Shown: piece by piece, positions 29,601-41,600 of the stretch
How positions within the stretch are numbered: position 1 is the first letter of the stretch
How the letters are laid out: every line of letters starts with the position of its first letter
Source: Owenia fusiformis
Lineage: Eukaryota; Annelida; Polychaeta; Sabellida; Oweniidae
Direction: 5' to 3'
Length of the DNA stretch: 60,000 nt
Assembly: GCA_903813345.2 (NCBI GenBank)
Contig: CAIIXF020000006.1
Location: forward strand, 37,601,936 to 37,661,935
The notes under the pieces: generated by a model
Seen by the model: the letters and a program-made list of their open reading frames with translations, nothing else
Told to the model about the DNA's origin: nothing
Database searches by the model: none
Position numbers and translations under genes: made by a program

Positions 29601-32600
29601 CCATATTTTTGGATGTATTTTTACATGTAGATTTCAAATATGACATCACTTTGACTGAATTTTGAATATTCAATGACGTAAATCAAGATCATTTCTACTC
29701 GCATCTAGTCTATTAAATTTTAAACATTCAAAAGATCACATTTCAATCTAAAAAAAATCAAAATTGTCGGCGACATTGATAATGTCAATATAATCCTAAT
29801 CCGATGAACTGAATTCTCCAAACCGAGAATCAGGTCATTTCTATGAGAACTTTTTAGTATCCTTTTGTGCGTTTCGCCGCTTTAATATTTCTTGAGAAAT
29901 GCCTAAGTCCCATTTGCCCCGATTCATGCATTTTGTTCAGAATTGTATTCAGAGCATTAAATGTGACTCAGGAAAATCCCCTTCCCACATTTACACATTT
30001 TGATTTTAAAGATCCGATGATATCAAATTGAAAAAAAATTGGAGGGTATATCTATCTAAGAGTGAACATATTTGGACGTCCATATCTATCTGTGTTTTGA
30101 GATTTTGTACTATTTACGATTCGGGGGATTTGTAGATATGATGATAATCATGAGAGCGAATTCAAAGACTGTACTGTTAAATTGTTCCAGTTTTGATTGA
30201 CATGACTCCACCATTACGTGGTTGGATAAATGATGGTTTGGACCCAACCAAGGATAATAACTTCACGTCTAAGACGTCAAGTGTACTTGCAAACTGGGGT
30301 AATTTCCGTGATCTTGAGTCGGGTATATTGGACTATAAATTAGCCGTTTACAGGCGTCCTAACCTGGACACAAACGGTGAAACCTCAGATTACGTGTGTA
30401 TCCATGAATCAGAATCCGTTGGCAACGTTTCATCATCAATTGACTGGCACCATTTCCATCACAAACACGGCGATCATATTATTGTGGAGATGAATGTCAC
30501 GAATCGTGCTAGTTCTGTTATCACATCAAGGACATCCGGTGTCAAAGTTGATCTCACCGCCCCTATTGTACAATACATCAGGGATGGAGCAGAAGAATCT
30601 TTTGATGCGCAGTTTTCGGTAGGTTTCATAGTTTTTCTTTTGATTTGGTTTAAGTAAAGACCAAAAGACAATTAGAAACACGAGGTAGATAATGATGATA
30701 ATCACCATCAAATAATAACTTCAGCTAGAAATATCTAACAATCATACTTTGCGCTTTTGCTCCTTGTTTTGTATAATTAGATAGTAATGAAAATTAAGTT
30801 TATGTGAGTGTTTATTGGGTTATGTATTTATTAATTACAGAGTAGTCTTACTGACATCACAGCTAACTGGCAATTCGAGGACCCAGAATCTGGTATAGAG
30901 CGCTTTTTATTTAGCGTATTTGAAAGACATGGGGGTACAAAGAGAAAAATATATCCAGTCGGGTAAGTGTGGAAATAATCTAATCTTAGGTAATCCAAAA
31001 TATATAAAGGCGCACTTTTACAATAATTTATTTCTTGGAAGTTCATAGTTATGATCAGTTTATGAAAAAAGTATCAATTATGCTTCTGTATGTGAACTGT
31101 TTATTCTCCATAACTATTAGCAGTTCAGTTGGACAGTCCCTTGGTCCTGAGGTGAATATCTTCACTGCTGGCTCACTTGGCCTTCGCATAGGGGGAATAT
31201 ACAATGTCAGAGTGGCTGCTGTTAACTTAGCTGGGCTTACTACAGTACACGATACAGATGGAGTAAGGATAGATCCAACACCACCAAAGGTAATATTTAC
31301 CATCAAATTACTTGCGCAATTGACATCACAGACAATGAGATAAACTTTTGCAAAAATCTGCAACCCCAAAGAGGTCAAAACAAACAAGACACAAACTGTC
31401 GTCGAGACCATCAGTTGTATGAGTTATTTGCCTCTCATGATACAGTTTCATTTTTCACGATGTATCTGGATAGCTCATCGTAAGCAGGCCCGTAGCCAGG
31501 GGGGGGGGGGTCGGGGGGTTCGGGCGAACCCCCCCCCCCTGGTTAAAATTTCTTTCAAAATCACGCAGTTTTTCACCATTCTGACTATTTTTTGAGTGAT
31601 TTTTGGCCAAATTTGCCAAAGTGAACCCCCCCCCTAGAATTTTTTGGAAAAGTGAACCCCCCCCCCCCCTTAGAAAATTCTGGCTACGGGCCTGGTAAGC
31701 TACCTTTGTTAAAAAGTTGAAACTGGAAAGCTCATGGAATCTCACCCTTGGCAATTCAATAAGATAATGTTTGCTCTACCCATGAACCATCTCGGGTGTT
31801 AACTATAAAGATTAATGTACTGATGTTATTCTTTCTCTCTTTTGTAACTAACACATTGCTAAATATTCCTGTAAGATTTGTGTAAATCCAGTTTTTAGCC
31901 ATTTGGGCTGACTATTTGCGATCTTAATCAAATTCATTCCATAATTCATTTAGATGAAATACGTCTATCTTGGAGTTTTCGGTGATGAGCTGGAGGACAT
32001 CGTCGACAACTTTGTTATATCTGCTGAGAGTGAGGGGATACAAGCAACATGGTATGCCGTAGATACAGAGAGTGGAGTGGATGAATACCGTGTTGCAATT
32101 GGGACGTCTCCAGGTGTCTGGTTTATTTTATTTTTGAAATACTAGTAATGTGCACTTGATTAGTTTAAAAACAGCCCATTGCTTAATCGCAAATAGCTTT
32201 TTAAAATGTACAGACGTTAATTACTAACAGTTCGTTTATTTTTAAACATTTAGGAGGAAATGACATCAGCGATTTTGTAAGTGTGGGTGATTCCACTGAC
32301 AAATACTTCAGTGATCTACGTCTTCAAGTATTTGATTCCAAAAATGCAGGTCCACTGTACTACGTTAGTGTCAAAGCTAAAAATCGAGCAAGTGCATGGT
32401 CTGAAGTTTTGACGTCAAGGTAAATATGTGTATGGAATATTTCACAACCATCGTTTGTATCCCGCTTCAGCCCCAAAATCCTAGATAGCATATTTTCTTC
32501 AAATATGTCATATATTATCATCTTGATATAAGTTATTGCATACGTTGAACCACTTTTAAATTATTTTCAAAACAACCTTTTCCAAAATTCGAATATGTCA

Positions 32601-35600
32601 CTAGGTAAATGTTCGTAAATATACAGATTATTGCCCTATTGGATCTGATCTAGGTAGGCTATGAGGGACCGGCCATTATTCAACACTGTAAAGAGGGTTA
32701 AACATGAATCGCGTATGTTTAATGAAATCATGACCTTCGTTTTTCCGTCACTGCCTTTCATTTAAAGAGACTCTATTGAGACTTCTCTGTGGCATTTTTT
32801 CTTTATTCCTTTTTGTTTTGAATTTTTAACACCATAACATTAACTAACTACTCAATATGCAACTTTTCACCGCGTAGAATTTTAAAATATTAAGTTTGAA
32901 AATTCCATTTTTATAATGGAGCTCAATGGGAAAAACTACATAATTTGAATTATTTTCAAACGTAGCGGCGCGATTTTGATAAAATTGACAGATATAATAA
33001 ATATTCGTAAGACAAAATGTTTGATGAAAAATGAAGAAAATTCACCGTCCTGGTTACGCAAACTATAGAAAAATCTGAAATAATCATAAAAACATGTAAA
33101 AATAGATTGAAGGGGGTGATATTCATTTCTAATGTGCCTTTCACTACTACAGGGTAACCATAATTTTGGTACTGATTTGATTTTTCAATGAAAATCATTT
33201 CTATAGTGTATAGTCAGTTTAAATAATACAATTGGTATATTTCTTTACTGAACAGTGCAATTATTTATTTATTTATCAACAGTAATGCAAACTACATATT
33301 ATACAGTTAGTAAAATATTAAAATAATTCTATTAAAATTAAAGCATTGCCAGAATGTGTTGACAGCTGGCAAAAAATTGAAGAATTTGAAGAAAATAGCC
33401 ACCCAAAGACACTTACACCTGCTAATTGCCACTTTGCAAAGAATTTATTCAAGCAAGAAAACTATTTTGAAAAACATAATTTCGGGTTGAACATGGTACC
33501 CACCACTCTGGTTACCTTAGCAACCATCTCTCAGGAACCAATCAAAATTGAGGTCCCAAAGGACCTTATACACCCTCCATTGGGATCTCCCCATGAGAAA
33601 AAAATAATTCATCTGATTTTTCAAAATGAGTATTCTGCTTTAATTATTACATTTATATGCACACTAGTATCTTGTTGACCTATATTCAACACTGTATTGA
33701 TGTATAGGCCACTTATTAGGGTCATAATTCAATCATGAAGTGTAGAGGCATATGATTCCAAACCAGGAAGTATTTTTGTGTCTGTCAAAATCCATTTGCA
33801 TCCTACGCATCCCTACATCTTATCCAAATATGTTACTACATAATGAAATAAAATAGTATATTCTTTGGATTTACAAAGTTGTATGATTTTTGATAAGTGT
33901 AAAAGTTGTTTTTGGAGCATTTTTCTATAGCCATTTTGTAGGGAAAAAATGATGAAAAAATGTACAATCTTTTAATTTTAAGTATGACCTAAATCGATTG
34001 CAAACTTCATATTTGCACATTTAATGAGATAAACCATTAGTGCCATATTGTGAAATTATTAAGTTTGCAATCGATTCAGGTCATAGTGTATTTTTGGTAT
34101 TTGTGTGATAATCAATAGAAACCAATGGCCTCTATTGGGATCTGCTGATATCGTCATGTTAAGTCAATGAAGCACAGCCCCATGTAAGGCAATACAACCT
34201 TACTAAGCTAAATGGCCCCTATCTCAGCCTATGTGTGCCCGAGCATTTTAATATTTTCCAAAGAGTTATATGACATTCTATTCTTCATGTTACACCTAAC
34301 AATTATTCATTTTGACCATATGGGTATTTGCCAATAATCGCACCTCTTCCTTTTAATATATAATGTATAAATGTATAGCACATATGTGTACCAAGTTTCA
34401 TTGTAAAAGTCCTATTTTCCTTTAAGTTATGGCATCAACTGCAAAACTTTTCGAACCACCTAAATATATACCTAAGTTATTAGATGCAGTGAAGGAGTTA
34501 AATCATTGGGATATGAATAAATCATGCAAAACATATTTTGTACATATTTCTCATCATTTAGGGTTACCCAGTAGTTTACATGCTGACCTTTGCAAAATAT
34601 ATTTCACTTACTATCCTCATTCGCTATCACGCTATCTAGTTTCTTTCCAAATTGGCCTGGATTGCCTGGTTTATTGGTTTTAGCGAACCGTCCATTTCGT
34701 CGAACCATCATTTTGCTAAGGTTGTTTGTGATGAATATACAATATTCAGTTACATATAACTGTACAGCAACTTTATGCAAGGGAAGGTAATTGTGTGAGA
34801 GCACTTAAAGTACATGAAGTATTGACCCACTTGTCTCAGTGAATCTTATAATCAGTGCATAAAGTTTTTTCTATGCAATGATTGGCTCACAGTTACTTAT
34901 AGTGTAAGTTATTTCATTTCTATACAGTGTGGAATAGAGTGTATAAACTTTTACAGTTTCAAGCAAGTTTTAGTGTTTTCTGACCAATGATATATTCAGA
35001 CTTATTCATTTCACGATTATGTAATACTGACCTACATATCTGTATAGCATATCTTTAAAGATATGCTATACAGATATGTAGGTCAGTATTACATAATCGT
35101 GAAATGAATAAGTCTGAATATATCATTGGTCAGAAAACACTAAAACCTGCTTGAAACTGTAAAAGTTTATACACTCTATTCCACACTGTATAGAAATAAA
35201 ATAACTTACACTATAAGTAACTGTGAGCCAATCATTGCATAGAAAAAACTTTATGCACTGTTTATAAGACTCACTGAGACAAGTGGGTCAATACTTCGTG
35301 TACTTTATGTGCTCTCACACAATTACCTTCCCTTGCATAAAGTTGCTGTACAGTTGTTATATGTAACTGAATATTGTATATTCATCACAAACAACTGTAG
35401 CAAAATGATGATTCGACGAAATGGACGGTTCGCTAAAACCAATAAACCAGGCAATTCAGGCCAATTTGGAAAGAAACTAGATAGCGTGATAGCGAATGAG
35501 GATAGTAAGTGAAATATATTTTGCAAAGGTCAGCTTGTAAACTACTGGGTAACGCTAAATGATGAGAAATATGTACAAAATATGTTTTGCATGATTTATT

Positions 35601-38600
35601 CATATCCCAATGATTTAACTCCTTCACTGCATCTAATAAGGTATATAGATACTAATTACGGGACATTTAGGAATTAAGTGACTAGACCAAAGCAAGCATG
35701 TTTGAGATTTTAATGATTTTAAATAAATTACCACTTCATTATTTGCTTTTAGACATTCAATCAGTTTTATTTGTCCAACAAACCATATTCACAATTGTTC
35801 AATCCAACGAAGATTAGGGGATAAGCTATAGAGACCCCTCCATTTGTCCGTCCATCCATCCTTGATTTGATTTGATTTGAAAACTATATTTATTCTGGGT
35901 AGCTCTATCAGTACAAAAACTGGTCTTCCTAGAGGCCCAGTAATAATTTACAATTATTTACAATGTGTACAATAAATATAGAAACATACAAATAGATTAA
36001 TAGGACATATAGAACAATTTGATATATATGCATCTTCAAAGTATGCATTTACATGAAACATAGAGAACAACTTATAAGAGAATTACATGAATATAAGGAA
36101 CAATGTACGTCTTTAAATAATGCATTTACATGATTTTCATTTTCTGATCTGATACACTTGTTTATATGCTTTCTTAAAAGAGTTTACAGAATCAGACTCT
36201 TTGACAGTCTTATCAAGCTTGTTCCAAAGATGTGAACCACTGTATGATATGCTTTTCTTAAATATTTCAAGTTTTGGTTTTGGTACATAAAGTGAATTTT
36301 CCACAACTGCTCTAGTGGCATAATTATGAACAGACTTTGTCTCTTTGAAACAGTTTTGAATATATGGGGGAGATATGCATGAAATAGCCTGGTACATTAA
36401 AATTGATTTCCTATATCTAATCATTTCCTGAATTGGAGTCCAATTTAGGGACTGAAATAAAGTGACACTTGAAATATCAAAATTAGCTCTCAGTATATCT
36501 TCAACTAGACAACAGCAACACCAAAGTCTAGCAAATCCCATCGAACAGCCATGGCTGGCATTTTTTTTACAAACAAAGTATACAGCAAAAATGGCAGCCA
36601 TTTTTCAAAATGGCCACCTTCTACCAAAAGTGTCATTAGACAGTGTGCCACGCTTATAGTATTCACGCATCAAATATGAACAAAATCGCTCTACTACTTT
36701 TCGAGTTATAGTAAAATACGTTAAAATGACGGCCATTTTTAGTGTGCCATGCTTATAGTATTCACATACCAAATATGAACAAAATCGCTCCACTACTTTC
36801 TGTGTCATAGTAAAATACGTTAAAATGGCCGCCTTCTAGCAGAAGAGTCATTAGACAGTGTGCCATGCTTATAGTATTCATATACCAAATATGAACAAAA
36901 TCGCTCGACTACTTTTCGAGTTACAGCAAAAATCGTAAAATAACGAGTAAAGGCCGCCATAGTTCAATTCTTTGAAGCAAATGATTCTAAAAGTACAACA
37001 TATCTTTGAAAAAATATCATTCTGTTAAGTGAAATTGTAAATAATATTTTGCAATGTGTGAAATTGAATTAAAGCACATGATTCAATGAATAGTGGATGC
37101 TTCAATTCACTTATGTCTTCCAGTCTAGGCTTTGAATTCGGACTACCACCCTCGTTCATAGTCTAGAATCAGGACATATGTTAAATTTAATCATCTACAA
37201 TGCATTGAGTCATTGGCTTAAATCCTATAATATAATATGCCTATCAATATAATATGTAATTATTTAAGTATCATCTCAATGCTTTAATTTTAATAGAATT
37301 ATTTTAATATTTTACTAACTGTATAATATGTAGTTTGCATTACTTTTGATAAATAAATAAATGATTGCACTGTTCAGTAAAGAAATATTGCAATTGTATT
37401 ATTAAAACTGACTATACACTATAGAAATGATTTTCATTGAAAAATCAAATCAGTACCAAAATTATGGTTACCCTGTAGTAGTGAAAGGCACATTAGAAAT
37501 GAATATCACCCCCTTCAATCTATTTTTACAGGTTTTTATGATTATTTCAGATTTTTCTATAGTTTGCGTAACCAGGACGGTGAATTTTCTTCATTTTTCA
37601 TCAAACATTTCGTCTTACCAATATCTATTATATCTGTCAATTTTATCAAAATCGCGCCGCTACATTTGAAAATAATTCAAATTATGTAGTTTTTCCCATT
37701 GAGCTCCATTATAAAAATGGAATTTTCAAACTTAATATTTTAAAATTCTACGTGGTGAAAAGTTGCATATTGAGTAGTTAGTTAATGTTATGGTGTTAAA
37801 AATTCAAAACAAAAAGGAATAAAGAAAAAATGCCACAGAGAAGTCTCAATAGAGTCTCTTTAAATATATTTTGTAACTAGGCCCCTTAAAGTAATACAAG
37901 CAGACACAGCTGGAAGAGTTAATGATGGTATTCGAGATGAAGAAGATATAAATGTCCAGAAAGATCCGACAACAGTTACTGCACATTTCGAAGGATTTCG
38001 TAGTGGACATGGTGAGTTATAAAGTAGCGACTACTATTATATCGTTTTGACGTGTTTTGTAACGTAGTAGTACGTAACGTAAAAGAAATATTTACATCTG
38101 GGAATCGTACAACTCGAAATAAATGCGATTTGTAGAAGTTATTACTGTATCTATTTCTAAAAGGGTACACCCGCTTTGAATGGGCACTTGGTACGGATAT
38201 AGGACTAGATGATGTACAGTCATTTACCAGTCACGGTATTGTACTTGATGATGACGATCCAAGTCACCCAGGTATAGGACTGCATACATCTGGTTCTTTA
38301 CATGCACCCGTCCATCTACAACATGGCCAGTATTACCATGTTACAATACGAGGACAAACTGGGGTGAACGAGAACCTGATAGGTATATCCGATGGTTTCA
38401 GAGTAGACCTGACAGCACCAAAGGTATGGCTGTAATAAATAGATGTGTTTTATTGGGCTTATGCTCTTGTTTATATATATGGTATAGTCTGTGTTATAAT
38501 GGAAGACATTTATCATATTATAGGATACAATTTTTTCACTTCGGAGTGTTTGTGGTTAGGCCAAGCATGGTCTTGTTTCATCTTCTCTGTCATGTAATTT

Positions 38601-41600
38601 TGCATCTTCGCTCTCGTTTGATATTATTTCATCAACTCTTTCCTATAATTATTTGTTAATCCTTCGATTTTTAGATACGGTTATTAGATTTCGGAAGAGA
38701 AGAAACTGTCACCGGAGATCCATTTTACCAAAGTGCTGTTGATGCACTTTCGGCTAGTTGGAATATAACAGACGATGAGAGTAAAATCATTGGTTCGATG
38801 TTTTGTTTTGGGACACTGCCAGGACGGTGCGATGTCTACAATATAACACCAACTGGCGGTAGAGAAAGTGTACAACCTGGATTATGTAAGCCTGCAAAAA
38901 TAGGTCAACCAAACGTCCTAATGGTCAAGGCAGCAAATGAGGTAATAATTGTTTTAACCGTTTGGATTGCTTTTATGAATGTATAATTGGTTTTTTGTGT
39001 GGGACAATAATGACAACCTTGTGTAATGGTTACAATCAGATAAGCAAAGGCTTGCGAAACGGCGGACTTTCACTCCATCGCATTTGGCGTTGCTTCTGCA
39101 CATGAGGCGTCGGGATTCATCATGCACCGGACGAACTTGCAAGATTTGATTATAAAATTTTAATCATCTTTTCAATATTCAGCTAATAGAATCTATAGAC
39201 GATTCTATTTCATGGCTTTGTATAAAAAAAACCTCCTACCTCATGCCCTATCTTAGTTTAATAAATCTTAGTTTATGATGAATTGTAGATGCATTTGTAA
39301 GGACCCTTGATAGCAAGTTGCTACTAAATCCCAGCTGGGTTCGATTCCAACTCGGGGCATCGAATTTAGCACACTTTCTTTCATTTCTTTTTCTGGCTTG
39401 TTAGACCTATGCTCGCGGACGTTAGTCATTTATTCCCCTGAGGCGCCCTCGGGTCATTACACATTAAAATGCATCCATATGCCTTTATTTATGGATCTGT
39501 CTAGTCATAAAATAAAGCCGGAATTGTAGAAATGTTGATAATTTGAGCTATTTTGAGATTTAATAATCTTTAAAATTGAACCCTTCAATGACTGTATCAT
39601 ATTCCACGTATGTGGGTAGGTGGGTATGAGGTAGGAGGTTTTTTATACAAAGCCCTATTTCATTGCTATTCTTACTTGAATTGATCTTAATTCTATTCGA
39701 ATGAGCATATCTACGTGTTTTCAATTTCTAATTTTCAATTTCTAAATCACAATTCAATAAATGATTTCAGGTTGGTTTTACCAGTACACAATATTCACCA
39801 TCAATCACCACAGATAATACTGCACCGGTTGAGGGTACAATCAAATGTCCACATTTTATTAAAGAGCAAGAAGTTATTGTATGTAGCTGGAATGGATTCC
39901 TCGATGCTGAAAGTGATATATTAGAGCAAACTGTTGCTGTCGGTACGGAGGAAGGAGACGACTCAATTTTTGCGTTTCTTAAGTTAGCTCGGCAAGTCAA
40001 CAACTTTGATTTCCATGGTAAGAATAGTTTTTACATAGATTTTGTATTTAACGTTAGATTGTTTAAACTCAATTTTATATTGAACGTTAATTACTGGAGT
40101 TTTGAATGCATAATAGACGTTTCGTCATTGAACACTGAAATCGACATAAAAAACAAAAGCATTTCTTTTTGGCTAGTCTATCCTTTTCCATTATGGTTGA
40201 ACTGATATTACATCGTCATTACAGAGTATTTAAATGAAAGTTTACCAGCTGGGGTGTATTATATGACACTAAGAGTGAAGAATGGAGCTGGATTGACAAC
40301 AGAGTCATATGCTTCACCAATAGTCGTGGATAATACGCCGCCTGTAGTTGGAAGGGTCGTAGAGCTGAATAACATCATCAACGTTAACGCAACAACTGGG
40401 CTAAATTATGAACAAAGGCATACTAGATGCTTATCTGATCAAGGTAAATAAATGCCATATATTTTCTCATATAAGTTAAATAACTTTCTCTTAATTAGTA
40501 CATGTTAAGCTAGATTTTAATTTGCTGTCGCTAATGAGGTATTACTGATTTCAGAATGTGCATCGAGAGATGCCATATGCCAATCATCAATGAGTGATGT
40601 TATTGTTAGCTGGCTACCATTTACCGACGACGAATCACCTATTGTGAGGTATTTTAATAACATTCCATTGAATCACCTATTGCGAGATATTTTAATAACA
40701 TTCCATCGAATCACCTTTTGCGAGATATTTTAATAACATTCCATTGAATCACCTTTTGCGAGGTATTTTAATAACATTCCATTGAATCACCTATTGCGAG
40801 ATATTTTAATAACATTCCATTGAATCACCTTTTGCGAGATATTTTAATAACATTCCATCGAATCACCTTTTGCGAGATATTTTAATAACATTCCATTGAA
40901 TCACCTTTTGCGAGGTATTTTAATAACATTCCATTGAATCACCTATTGCGAGATATTTTAATAACATTCCATTGAATCACCTTTTGCGAGATATTTTAAT
41001 AACATTCCAGTGAATCACCTATTGTGAGATATTTTAATAACATTCCATTGAATCACCTATTGTGAGGTATTTTAATAACATCCCATTGAATCACCTATTG
41101 TGAGGTATTTTAATAACATCCCATTGAATCACCTATTGCGAGATATTTTAATAACATTCCATTGAATCACCTTTTGCGAGATATTTTAATAACATTCCAT
41201 TGAATCACCTATTAGCGAGGTATTTTAATAACATTCCATTGAATCACACATCGCGATGTATTTTTATAACATCCCATTGAATGACCTTTTGCGAGATATT
41301 TTAATAACATTCCATATTGAATCACATATTGCGATGTATTTTTATAACATCCCATTGAATCACCTATTGCGATGTATTTTAAAAGCATTTCATTGAATCG
41401 CCTATTGCAAGGCATTTAAATAAGAATAAGAATTATAAGATTCCATTGAAAGGGTATGAAAATGCTACCTGACCACTCGACAATTGTACAATGCATCTCA
41501 ACCATCTAAGCGTGATAGAATAATAATATTTAAAAATACAATTTTTTAAGAAAACAACAAGAAACAACAGAAGACGCCAAGATATTTTCCGTGATCGTCA

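Larger units (their letters stand above)
32766..37859. mobile_element. 5.1-kb TTAA-flanked element with 583-bp inverted arms
   Basis: The left arm 32766-33348 and right arm 37277-37859 are near-perfect inverted copies; the ends read AGAGACTC...GAGTCTCT and are flanked by TTAA (32762-32765 and 37860-37863). TTAA target sites are used by piggyBac- and Kolobok-type transposons. No transposase is recognisable, so it is non-autonomous. The interior holds a 1.2-kb palindrome (34471-35642), a LINE 3' fragment (35860-36601), a smaller inverted pair around 33985-34085 ('gatcgattgcaaactt'-type arms), tandem ATGGCC-rich units (about 36590-36960), and an unrecognised open frame at 33346-33678 (110 residues). 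It lies between coding exons 32419 and 37881, its right end only 17 bases upstream of the next exon's acceptor. Confidence 0.85.

Noticed and set aside
31455-31754. Minus-strand frame with glycine and proline runs
   Set aside because: Created by the G/C runs of the 210-bp MITE.
33346-33678. 110-residue + frame inside the TTAA element
   Set aside because: Protein-like composition, but no recognised domain, splice or start support; kept only as a note in the element entry.
41212-41415. Minus-strand repetitive frame
   Set aside because: Product of the 38-bp minisatellite only.
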